Counted from the first letter of the stretch, positions 1 to 6,503 are shown. The stretch is DNA of 6,973 nucleotides from Verrucomicrobiales bacterium (GCA_003445095.1 DLVS01000493.1:1-6973); one strand, 5' to 3'. Notes: generated by a model not told the origin, from the letters alone. A program made the numbers and translations.

Positions 1-812
1 AACAAATGCAAATCGCCGGCGCGGGAATAGACGATGCGTCCGCCTTGAAGGGCGGCCGATTGAACGTCGAACCCGGCATGGCGGGTGTGTTGTTTGAGGT
101 CTGTGCCTTCGGGCGTCATCGACCACACGTTCATGATCCCATCACGGTCACTGATGAAATAGACGCGCCCCTGCCACCACATAGGATTGCGACTGGTGCC
201 TTGGAAGTCTGTAGCGAGCGGCGCAGCTTCGGCTTCGCCGACGGTGTAGCGCCACAGATTCTCGATCCACCCACCTTGATAACGCTTGGTGCTGCTCCCT
301 TGTTTGGGCAGGCGGGTAAAGAAGAGCGTCCGATTCTCCGGGCCGAACACGCCCTCGGCGGCTTGGGCCAGGGGCAGCAGTTCGGCGGTACTCGTCCTTG
401 GGTCCAGCCGCATGAGTTGGGAGTTAGGAAGAGTGGATTGTTTCACGGTTCGAAACAGCACGCGTTGATCGGGAGTCCAACCGATCACCTTCGGTTCACT
501 GCCGTCGAACGTATGTCGGAAGGGCAAGCCTCCGCCGACCGGCATGGTATACACTTCGTTCGGACCTTCGTATTCCGCTGCAAAGGCGATGGTCGATCCA
601 TCGGGCGACAGGCATGCGTACTGTTCATTGCCCGGGTGTGAAGTCAGACGTTGGGCCACGCCTCCCGCGGTACCCACCTTCCACAAGTCGCCTTCCGCCG
701 TGAACACGATCGTGTCTCCGTGGAGTGCTGGAAATCGGTAATATCCTCGCGGGGTTTGGGCCACCGCCGCCAATCCCAGCAGCAACGGCAGAATGAAGAA
801 TGGTCGCCTCAC
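1..812 (-). CDS. Tricorn-like S41 family protease, N-terminal part (runs off window)
   Basis: The minus strand is open from a GTG at 812 down to the window edge and gives 270 residues; the C-terminus lies outside. The protein starts with a signal peptide (MRRPFFILPLLLGLAAVAQ, about residues 1-19), so export to the periplasm or outside is expected. The rest is beta-propeller sequence. GYYRFPALHGDTIVF followed by EGDLWKV (residues 23-46) is the typical opening of tricorn protease homologues. PD40-type blades follow: LSPDGSTIAFAAE (68-80) and VYFISDRDGIMNVWSM (217-232). RYQGGWIENLWRY (177-189) and TDFQGTSRNPMW (201-212) also fit the family. Known tricorn proteins continue into a second propeller, a PDZ domain and an S41 serine-protease domain, and they degrade oligopeptides; the catalytic part is not visible here. 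The GTG is chosen because it begins the signal peptide, and the next in-frame stop upstream is a TGA about 70 bases away with no ATG between. No good Shine-Dalgarno is seen. A TolB-like PD40 protein without protease domain is the alternative. Confidence 0.85.
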   Translation of the reverse strand, partial: MRRPFFILPLLLGLAAVAQTPRGYYRFPALHGDTIVFTAEGDLWKVGTAGGVAQRLTSHPGNEQYACLSPDGSTIAFAAEYEGPNEVYTMPVGGGLPFRHTFDGSEPKVIGWTPDQRVLFRTVKQSTLPNSQLMRLDPRTSTAELLPLAQAAEGVFGPENRTLFFTRLPKQGSSTKRYQGGWIENLWRYTVGEAEAAPLATDFQGTSRNPMWWQGRVYFISDRDGIMNVWSMTPEGTDLKQHTRHAGFDVQSAALQGGRIVYSRAGDLHL

Positions 813-873
813 AGCGTTGAGCCTATCGAGACGTGCGAAGCCCGGGAAGGGATCCGTTTGGCACGGAGTTTTA

Positions 874-917
874 GCGGAAGCTCAGGGGAGGGAGTGTGCC
901 CCTACTACGGCTTCCGC
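874..917 (-). other. Two-tier stem-loop at the 3' end of the GHL10 gene
   Basis: GCGGAAGC (874-881) pairs perfectly with GCTTCCGC (910-917). Inside it, AGGGG (884-888) pairs with CCCCT (899-903) around a 10-base loop. The stop codon of the GHL10 gene (905-907) lies in the asymmetric internal loop between the two stems. In the minus-strand transcript the hairpin is followed by UAAAACUCC, so there is no U-run and it is not a standard intrinsic terminator. An mRNA processing or stabilising element that sets different levels of the two minus-strand genes is a possibility. Confidence 0.55.
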
Positions 918-2395
918 CAAGCCGCGGCTTCGCCGGGCAGGCCGGTTCGGCCGATGGGCACCAAATGGATCTCGTCGGGAATGGCCACACTGCGGCGACG
1001 GTCGAAAACTCGTTCGGTAACCTGGGGCGCCAACGGCACGTCATCTTGCCATTGGTTGCCCACCCGACTTCGAAAAACAATACAGCGATTCACATGGTTG
1101 GTGTTGGGTTGCCAGCGAACGGTCAGAATCAGGTTATCTTGGCTAAATTCGGTCGTCATCGTGGGCGCGGCGGGCGCGTTGGTTCCCAACCAAGGAGTGG
1201 CTGGCACCAACGCCGCCCGGGCAAACAACTCGCGCGTCAATCCGCTGGCAACTCCTCCCAGATTGTTACGCAGACTGCTGGCGTTCCAGAAGATCACCCC
1301 ATCGGCCTTCAAATTTCGACTGATGCGGACTTGGTTGGCGATATCGGTGGATTGTCGGTCGTCCCCGATTTTCGCACTGTTCAAGCCGGGGACCATGAGG
1401 CGGTGGTGGAGATTCTGCGACTCCCACCATTGGAGTAACCGGGAGAAACTCTGCTCGCGCTGGGATAACGGCCAGTAGAGTTGGGGCGCCAGGTAATCGC
1501 ACCAGCCGTTGTTGATCCACAATTTCGGATCGGAATACAGGATCGCGTATTGGTCGAGGCCCTTGATTCCGGGCGGATTGTCGGGGCGCCAAATGCCGAA
1601 GGGTCCGATGCCGACTTTGACCCACGGCTTGATTTGATGAACGGCCGGATACAGAGACTGCACGAATTGGTTCACGCTGTCGCGTCGCCAATCCGCGCGG
1701 TCGAGTCTCCCTCCTTCATTCCGATAGCGACCATAGCTTCGGTCGTCGGCAAACGGCAGGTAGACGCCGTCCTGCCGCCGGACCGGGTAAGGAAAGAAGT
1801 AATCATCGAAGTGGATGCCATCGATGTCGTAGCGCCGGACGATGTCGAGCACGACGCGTTGGACGTGGTCGCGCGCGGCCGGGTTGCCGGGATCGAGCCA
1901 CTGAAAGTATCCGTAGGAAATGATCCATTCGGGATGGGTGCGGATGACGTGGTTGGGAGAGATCGCCGAAAGAACCTTGCTGTAGCGAGCGCGGAAGGGG
2001 TTGAACCAAGCATGGAGTTCGAGGCAGCGCGCATGGGCTTCGTCGCACGCGAATTTGAGGGGATCCCACCGGGGAGTAGGCGCCTGGCCCATTCGTCCGG
2101 TGAGGTATTCGCTCCACGGTTCCAGGGTAGACTCGTAGAGGGCATCGCAGGACGGGCGCACCTGCAACAACACGGTGTTCAAGTTAAGCTTAGCGGCACC
2201 GTCGAGTAGCGCGCGGAGTTCGGCTTGTTGTTGAGCGACGGATAGTCCTGACTTCGACGGCCAATCCAGGTTACCGACCGACGCAACCCACATTCCTCGC
2301 ATTTCCCGAGGAAGCGGCGGCGGAGGCACGCCCACGCTTGGAGACTGAGCCACCGCAGCGAGAAGCGTCAAAGAACTCAGCAACAACACGCGCAT
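905..2395 (-). CDS. Secreted GHL10 (DUF187-type) glycosyl hydrolase-like protein
   Basis: This 496-residue protein has a signal peptide (MRVLLLSSLTLLAAVAQ, 1-17) and a proline-rich linker. A GHL10 TIM-barrel domain of roughly residues 30-390 follows. Landmarks in order are REMRGMWVASVGNLDWPS (30-47), LLQVRPSCDALY (76-87), ELHAWFNPFR (126-135), HPEW (154-157), DGIHFDDYFFPYP (192-204, the likely acidic active-site strand) and LAPQLYWP (302-309). The last 90 or so residues look beta-rich and fibronectin-III-like. Family members include YngK of Bacillus and DigH (YddW) of E. coli, the latter a lipoprotein that cleaves denuded peptidoglycan strands; a similar periplasmic role is an inference. The ATG at 2395 is preferred because it begins a clean signal peptide. 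An in-frame TTG at 2413 would add six residues (MDDHFG), but its GGAG (2417-2420) is only three bases away. It lies 92 bp upstream of the tricorn-like gene on the same strand and is probably co-transcribed with it. Confidence 0.92.
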   Translation of the reverse strand: MRVLLLSSLTLLAAVAQSPSVGVPPPPLPREMRGMWVASVGNLDWPSKSGLSVAQQQAELRALLDGAAKLNLNTVLLQVRPSCDALYESTLEPWSEYLTGRMGQAPTPRWDPLKFACDEAHARCLELHAWFNPFRARYSKVLSAISPNHVIRTHPEWIISYGYFQWLDPGNPAARDHVQRVVLDIVRRYDIDGIHFDDYFFPYPVRRQDGVYLPFADDRSYGRYRNEGGRLDRADWRRDSVNQFVQSLYPAVHQIKPWVKVGIGPFGIWRPDNPPGIKGLDQYAILYSDPKLWINNGWCDYLAPQLYWPLSQREQSFSRLLQWWESQNLHHRLMVPGLNSAKIGDDRQSTDIANQVRISRNLKADGVIFWNASSLRNNLGGVASGLTRELFARAALVPATPWLGTNAPAAPTMTTEFSQDNLILTVRWQPNTNHVNRCIVFRSRVGNQWQDDVPLAPQVTERVFDRRRSVAIPDEIHLVPIGRTGLPGEAAAWRKP

Positions 2396-2486
2396 ACCAA
2401 AATGGTCGTCCAAAAACTCCGACTCGGAAAGGGCGAAGCCTCGAGCGACATCAGGGCTACTGTACCGTCCATGAACCAGTAACGTT

Positions 2487-2522
2487 GGAGTGCGCCGGCA
2501 AGCGGCAGCGCGACGGCGCTTT
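2487..2522 (+). repeat. REP-like hairpin repeat, copy A
   Basis: This 36-nt unit begins GGAGTGCGCC and ends GGCGCTTT. Inside it, GCGCCG (2492-2497) pairs with CGGCGC (2514-2519). A C-G pair (unit positions 13 and 26) lies inside a G/A mismatch, and an inner GCG/CGC stem closes a 4-base loop after an AA bulge. The same unit recurs in inverted orientation at 2588-2622 with 30 identical bases. Size, imperfect palindrome and inverted pairing resemble REP elements. Read as protein it gives LECAGKRQRDGAL, which is probably not biologically meaningful. Confidence 0.65.
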
Positions 2523-2587
2523 AGCGGCCGGATGCGCGTCGAGCTTAGTTACACTCAACCAAGCCCACATCCCGGGCGCGGCGGCGA

Positions 2588-2622
2588 AAAGCGGCGTGGC
2601 GCTCCGCTTCCCGCCGCAGTCC
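2588..2622 (-). repeat. REP-like hairpin repeat, copy B (inverted relative to copy A)
   Basis: Read on the minus strand, this 35-nt unit begins GGACTGCGGC and ends CGCCGCTTT. It matches copy A except for five G/C swaps and one missing base in the terminal loop. Its stem is GCGGCG with CGCCGC (2591-2596 with 2612-2617). Unit pairs 9-30 and 13-26 are swapped relative to copy A, yet both still pair. The spacer to copy A is 65 bases. The minus-strand reading gives LDCGGKRSATPL, a peptide I associate from memory with spurious ORFs of Verrucomicrobiota repeats. Confidence 0.65.
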
Positions 2623-2705
2623 AGAAGGGAGCGTCCCGTCGGTTCATCGCGGCAAAACGTGTCCGGATTCTGGAAATCGGCGCTGTCCCTGAACCGTTCG
2701 TGGTC

Positions 2706-2728
2706 GGGATGGCGTGCTGCGCCGTCCC
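2706..2728. other. Strong 9-bp hairpin
   Basis: GGGATGGCG (2706-2714) pairs with CGCCGTCCC (2720-2728) through nine positions, one of them a T-G wobble, around a five-base loop TGCTG. A second stem starts directly at its 3' foot: CCGGCCC (2728-2734) with GGGCCGG (2747-2753). No T-run follows on either strand, so it is not an intrinsic terminator. It probably belongs to the same repeat region as the copies at 2487-2622. Confidence 0.5.
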
Positions 2729-2996
2729 CGGCCCACGCGAAGCTCGGGGCCGGATCTTCGCAGCGACGCGTCGAACTCTTCCCCTTACGCCATTGCGAAA
2801 GGCCGCCGCGGCGCGGCAGCCCTATCCGTTCAGGGCCTCGTTTCACGTCTAAATATTGGAAGTCCAGCCTGCCCGTGAACCGTAGGAAGTGAGGCAACGA
2901 GACTCGGACTTCCTTTGCCCCCTACCCTGACGATCTGCCGCCGAAAGTTTCGTTCCTCGACGCTTCGGGTTCGGGCGGGCTAGCGTTTCACAATTC

Positions 2997-4139
2997 GTGA
3001 GTTCACCCGCCTCCAGTGTCCAACTACTCCGGGAGCTGATTGCCATACCGAGCGTCAATCCGGCGTTTCTGCCGGAGCACGACCCTCGCACGGGTGAAGC
3101 GCGCATGGCGGAAAAGGTGATGGAAGTTGCTCGCCAAGCTGGCCTAGAGGTGGAACAGCAAACTGTCGTTCCGGGTCGTGCCAATGTGGTTGCTCGTTTG
3201 ATCCCCCGCGGAAGTCCAAAGCATCGTCTCGTGTTAGGGCCTCACCTCGACACCGTGGGGTTGCCGGCGCTGGACGAATTGCTCCAGCCACGGCTCAGTC
3301 GCGGTCGGGTCATCGGGCGCGGGGCCTGTGACACCAAAGGCTGCGTCGCAACGATGCTGACCGCGATCGTCACCGTCGCGCGCAACGGAAAACGACCCAC
3401 CGAAACAGAAATCGTCTTCGCCGGATTTGTGGACGAAGAAAACGGCCAGTTAGGTTCGCGCCATTTTGCGCAACACCATCCGCCGGCCACGCTCGCGATT
3501 GTGGGCGAGCCGACCCGCCTCGAAGTGGTCACGGCGCATAAGGGTGATGTTTGGCTGCAACTGACGACCCAAGGACGCAGCGCCCATGGCGCATCGCCAC
3601 AGCTGGGCCGCAACGCCGTGCACTCGATGAGTCGCGTGGTAAACCTTCTTGAAACGACCTACCGCGCCCACCTGCGGCGTCGTTCGCATCCGCTGCTCGG
3701 TTTTCCCACCATCAACGTCGGCTCCATTCGCGGTGGCACTCAGCCAAATATCGTGCCGGATACCTGTACGATTTCGTTGGATCGACGGACCTTGCCTGGA
3801 GAAACGGAGGCACAGGTGCGTCGAGAAATCTCCGCGCTTCTGCGGAAGCATCGGCTAAAGGCAACCTTCGACAATCTCCGGCTCGCCCCCTGCCACCCGC
3901 TCGAAACTTCGCCGCAACATGCGTGGGTACGCTTGCTCTGCGGCATCGCGGGTCGGCGGAAAACGGTGGGCGTTCATTACTTCTGCGACGCCGCGCCCCT
4001 GGCCGAAGCGGGAACTCCCGCCGTCGTATTTGGTCCGGGCGACATCGCTCAAGCGCACACACGCGATGAATGGATCTCCGTCGCTCAGCTCGAACGCGGA
4101 ACTCGCATTTTCGAAAAATTCCTCCGCTCCCTGCCGTAA
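2997..4139 (+). CDS. M20 family zinc metallopeptidase/deacylase (ArgE/DapE/carboxypeptidase G2-like)
   Basis: The 380-residue product is a cytosolic-type enzyme without signal peptide and of usual family length. All expected di-zinc residues are visible. These are GPHLDTV (81-87, metal His83 and catalytic-site Asp85), GRGACDTKG (107-115, bridging Asp112), VDEENG (145-150, general base in the Glu pair), GEPT (170-173, metal Glu171) and the terminal AHTRDEW (353-359, His354). The lid/dimerisation domain spans about residues 180-290 and contains GRSAHGAS (193-200, His197) and TQPNIVPDTC (248-257). Family members hydrolyse N-acyl amino acids or C-terminal peptide bonds; the substrate cannot be read from sequence. 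No arginine or lysine biosynthesis genes adjoin, so argE or dapE is not assigned. The start is GTG at 2997; I found no in-frame ATG nearby upstream and no Shine-Dalgarno. The glycosyltransferase gene starts 44 bp after its stop and is probably co-transcribed. Confidence 0.92.
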   Translation: MSSPASSVQLLRELIAIPSVNPAFLPEHDPRTGEARMAEKVMEVARQAGLEVEQQTVVPGRANVVARLIPRGSPKHRLVLGPHLDTVGLPALDELLQPRLSRGRVIGRGACDTKGCVATMLTAIVTVARNGKRPTETEIVFAGFVDEENGQLGSRHFAQHHPPATLAIVGEPTRLEVVTAHKGDVWLQLTTQGRSAHGASPQLGRNAVHSMSRVVNLLETTYRAHLRRRSHPLLGFPTINVGSIRGGTQPNIVPDTCTISLDRRTLPGETEAQVRREISALLRKHRLKATFDNLRLAPCHPLETSPQHAWVRLLCGIAGRRKTVGVHYFCDAAPLAEAGTPAVVFGPGDIAQAHTRDEWISVAQLERGTRIFEKFLRSLP

Positions 4140-4183
4140 CCATGCCGCAGAGAACCAAGGAAAACCGGTAGAGTTTGGCCGCC

Positions 4184-5434
4184 GTGCGCCTCGCCTTCCT
4201 CACTCACGAACCTTTCCATCCGGCCAGTGGCGGTGGCTCGGCCGAGGCGATCTATTTGGTGCGCGAGTTCGTTCGGCGAGGTCATGAACTTCATTTGTTT
4301 TGTCCGGAGTTCGACGGACGCGACGCCATCGCCAGGGAATTTGGGATTGCCATCCATCCGTTCACTCGCTGGGAGATGGGGCGCTACACGCGAGCCCGCA
4401 ACCTCAAGTACTTGTTGTATCCGAGCGCGCTGGCCGCTCACGTTCGCGGGCGGCTCGCGAATCTGCGCGGGATCGATCCGGCCTTCCGTTTTGACCTCCT
4501 CTTCGCCCAGCACACGATTTCAGCAGTCGCTGCCGGCCGGCTTCGGAAGCCACTCGGAACTCCAATCGTGCTCAACTTCCTGGATTATCTCACCGGATTC
4601 ATGGAGACATGGCCCGGCTGGATTATGCCCCGGACGTTCGTTCGGATGCTCACGCGGTTTGAACTGTCCTTGCCGAAACGCTACAGCGCGGATGGAATTC
4701 TCACCGTTTCCGTGCCGCTCGCCGAACGGTTTTTGGCCACGGGCTTACTCCGCGAGCGCGTGAAGCCGATTTATTACGGCTATGATGCGCAGTTGTTTCA
4801 GCCACTGCCGGACAAGAGTGTGCCCATCGCCGATTCGGCGGTTCCCACCGTGTTGATGCACGGCTCGTTCGATCAGCACCACTTGGGACCGGTAGCGCGT
4901 GAGGCCGTGACGCGCATCGCGGCGGAGCGTTCGGACGTGCTGTTTCGTTTCGCCGGACGGGAGACGCCGACGCTCCGGCGCTTCGCCCATGATTTGCGAC
5001 ACCGACCCCAGCCCGTTCGAATCGAGCTGATCGGCTTTGTTCCTTATTCAGAAATTGCTCAGCAAGTGCGCGTGGCGACGGTTGGACTGGTGCCCTATGA
5101 AGAATCCAACGGGACTCACTGCGCCTTTGTGGCCAAGGCAGTAGAGTACCTCGGTTGTGGCGTTCCGGTGGCGAGCACGCCGTTGGAAAACTTGCGGCGA
5201 TACTTCCAGCGAGAACCTGCGGTAAAATTCAGCGCCCGCTTTAACGGAGGAGAACTGGCCTCTGAAGTGTTGGCATGGTTAGCCATGCCGACCGAGGAAC
5301 GCCGTCGCCTCGGACACGCAGCGGCCGTTCGGATGGCGAAAGAGTTAGATTGGCCGGTGGTGACTGGCCACGCGGTGGATTTCGCCGAAACCGTCGCGGC
5401 TCGCACCTCGTCGGAACGGAAGATTGGGCGCTAG
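4184..5434 (+). CDS. GT4-type glycosyltransferase (GT-B fold)
   Basis: This 416-residue protein has a two-domain GT-B layout and no signal peptide or obvious membrane helix, so it should act in the cytoplasm or at the inner face of the membrane. The N-terminal acceptor domain opens MRLAFLTHEP and has the glycine loop PASGGGSAEA (13-22), followed by a helix ending in RRGHEL and the strand LHLFCP. The C-terminal nucleotide-sugar domain (about 210-380) contains VLMHGSFD (223-230), FRFAGRE (254-260), IELIGFVPY (280-288) and the donor-site segment KAVEYLGCGVPVAST (318-332). Glu321 is the second glutamate of the usual EX7E motif; the first is replaced, as in several GT4 subgroups. It transfers a sugar from an activated donor to an unknown acceptor, possibly for surface polysaccharide or glycolipid. 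GTG at 4184 is preferred because it gives the canonical N-terminus and has GGTAGAG (4167-4173) 10 bases upstream. A TTG at 4175 would add MAA. Confidence 0.9.
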   Translation: MRLAFLTHEPFHPASGGGSAEAIYLVREFVRRGHELHLFCPEFDGRDAIAREFGIAIHPFTRWEMGRYTRARNLKYLLYPSALAAHVRGRLANLRGIDPAFRFDLLFAQHTISAVAAGRLRKPLGTPIVLNFLDYLTGFMETWPGWIMPRTFVRMLTRFELSLPKRYSADGILTVSVPLAERFLATGLLRERVKPIYYGYDAQLFQPLPDKSVPIADSAVPTVLMHGSFDQHHLGPVAREAVTRIAAERSDVLFRFAGRETPTLRRFAHDLRHRPQPVRIELIGFVPYSEIAQQVRVATVGLVPYEESNGTHCAFVAKAVEYLGCGVPVASTPLENLRRYFQREPAVKFSARFNGGELASEVLAWLAMPTEERRRLGHAAAVRMAKELDWPVVTGHAVDFAETVAARTSSERKIGR

Positions 5435-5641
5435 CGGTGGGATGTTTGTGCGGTGGCCTGCCGCGACTCTCCCGAAGCTTGACGGTGTTTTCAGCACGAG
5501 CGGCCTTCGGCCAGGCAACGAGCTCCCTGACTTTTCAAGGCCATTGCCGAGATATCAGCCGGCGGACCTCAACCTGGGACTCCTAGCTCGCCAGACGAGA
5601 AACTTGCCTTCGATCCCGCCGTCGCGTTTGCTCGCCGAACC

Positions 5642-6412
5642 ATGGGTTCATTGGACGGAAAACTGGGAGTTGTCTTTGGAGTCGCCAACAAACGGTCCAT
5701 CGCTTGGGCGATTGCGCAGGCTTGGCATCGCGAAGGCGCACGGCTGGCCTTCACCTATCAAGGCGAGCGCTTAAGAGAGAACGTTGAAGAATTGGTTGGG
5801 ACGTTCGGCGCCGACACGTTGCTCCTCCCGTGCGATGTTTCTCAAGACGATCAAATCGCCGCGGTGTTCGAGGCGGTTGGCGCGAAATTCGGTCGCCTGG
5901 ACTTGTTGCTTCACTCCGTAGCGTTCGCTCCGAAGGAAGCTTTGGAAGGCGACTTCCTGAACACGACGCGCGATGCGTTTAGGATTTCTCACGACATTAG
6001 CGCCTATTCGCTGGTCGCGCTGACGCGAGGCGCGGCCCCGCTGATGGTCAACGGCGGCTCGGTGGTGGCGATGACCTATTACGGCTCGGAAAAAGTCATT
6101 CCGCACTACAACGTCATGGGCGTCGCCAAGGCGGCGCTCGAAGCGAGCACGCGTTATCTCGCGTACAGTCTCGGACCTAAAAAGGTGCGCGTGAACTGCA
6201 TCAGCGCCGGTCCGGTCAACACGCTCGCCGCTCGGGGCATTGCTGGCTTTAGCGAAATGCTGAAGCACTACGAAGCTCACACGCCGTTGAAACGTAATGT
6301 TCTGCCTGACGAACTGGGACAAACGGGGGTTTTCCTGGCGAGCGACGGCGCGGCGGCGATCACGGGGCAAGTGTTGTATGTGGACTGCGGCTACCAAATC
6401 ATGGGCATGTGA
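5642..6412 (+). CDS. fabI: Enoyl-[acyl-carrier-protein] reductase (NADH), FabI type
   Basis: The 256-residue protein matches FabI along its full length and is normal in size. It reduces the trans-2 double bond of enoyl-ACP, the last step of each fatty-acid elongation cycle, in the cytoplasm and normally as a homotetramer. The Rossmann cofactor loop is GVANKRSIAWAIA (13-25). CDVSQDD (64-70) binds near the adenine and HSVAFAP (91-97) follows strand 4. The catalytic set is Tyr146, Tyr156 and Lys163 in TYYGSEKVIPHYNVMGVAK (145-163), with the same numbering as E. coli FabI. ISAGPVNTLAARGI (187-200) is the substrate-binding segment and VDCGYQIMGM is the C-terminus. Ala94 replaces the Gly93 of E. 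coli FabI that lies near triclosan. The ATG at 5642 has no Shine-Dalgarno. The 207 bp before it hold no recognisable gene, only a small hairpin (GGCC/GGCC, 5502-5512), so fabI may have its own promoter. Confidence 0.97.
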   Translation: MGSLDGKLGVVFGVANKRSIAWAIAQAWHREGARLAFTYQGERLRENVEELVGTFGADTLLLPCDVSQDDQIAAVFEAVGAKFGRLDLLLHSVAFAPKEALEGDFLNTTRDAFRISHDISAYSLVALTRGAAPLMVNGGSVVAMTYYGSEKVIPHYNVMGVAKAALEASTRYLAYSLGPKKVRVNCISAGPVNTLAARGIAGFSEMLKHYEAHTPLKRNVLPDELGQTGVFLASDGAAAITGQVLYVDCGYQIMGM

Positions 6413-6486
6413 ACGCCATCCGGTTCATCCAAGAGTTGTTCCCGCCCGGTGACGCCCTGACCGAAACGCTCGGCCCTAAATCCTGA
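6409..6486 (+). CDS. Possible 25-residue small ORF overlapping the fabI stop
   Basis: A GTG at 6409 overlaps the fabI stop (ATGTGA arrangement) and opens a frame of 25 codons ending in TGA at 6484-6486. It starts MNAIRFIQELFPPGD and ends LGPKS, and has no signal peptide or membrane helix. Most third positions (about 19 of 24) are G or C, like the real genes here, and the frame fills most of the 91-bp gap before the next gene. The overlap would allow translational coupling to fabI. I do not recognise the product and it could be chance. Conservation is the deciding test. Confidence 0.22.
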   Translation: MNAIRFIQELFPPGDALTETLGPKS

Positions 6487-6503
6487 TCCCCACTGGCGTC
6501 GCG

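Larger units (their letters stand above)
2396..2996. other. Divergent intergenic region of about 600 bp, hairpin-rich
   Basis: This gap separates the minus-strand GHL10 gene from the plus-strand M20 gene, so both promoters should lie here. I could not find a convincing -35/-10 pair for either. Both strands have long open frames across it (for example minus 2897-2457), but their products are rich in Arg, Pro, Ser and Ala and look like translated GC-rich repeat. The minus frame crosses both repeat copies. The stretch holds an inverted pair of hairpin repeats (2487-2622) and several further hairpins and palindromes: 2706-2728, 2728-2753, 2764-2773 and 2804-2813. I see no tRNA or riboswitch that I recognise. 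Confidence 0.6.

Noticed and set aside
6..641. Plus-strand open frame of 211 codons at the left edge
   Set aside because: It is antisense to the tricorn-like gene. The minus strand has a signal peptide and recognisable propeller motifs; the plus frame has none.
1481..2209. Plus-strand open frame of 242 codons
   Set aside because: It lies fully antisense to the GHL10 gene, whose family motifs cover the same bases, and its Val/Asp-rich product is typical of a reverse-frame shadow.
4142..4171. Nine-codon ATG frame between the M20 and glycosyltransferase genes
   Set aside because: It is too short to judge, has no Shine-Dalgarno and no repeated regulatory codons; it is likely chance.
5429..5436. 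Palindrome CGCTAGCG over the glycosyltransferase stop codon
   Set aside because: An 8-bp palindrome is common by chance in GC-rich DNA, and no partner structure or repeat was found.
5479..5512. Possible fabI promoter or terminator (TTGACG at 5479 and the GGCC/GGCC hairpin at 5502-5512)
   Set aside because: No -10-like hexamer lies at the proper distance from TTGACG, and the hairpin stem has only four pairs with no T-run.
5424..5774. Plus-strand open frame bridging the glycosyltransferase and fabI genes
   Set aside because: It overlaps the confirmed fabI frame by over 130 bases, has no family motif, and reads as a shadow frame.
5771..6397. Minus-strand open frame of 208 codons
   Set aside because: It is antisense to fabI, which is certain; the product is His/Arg-rich without motifs.
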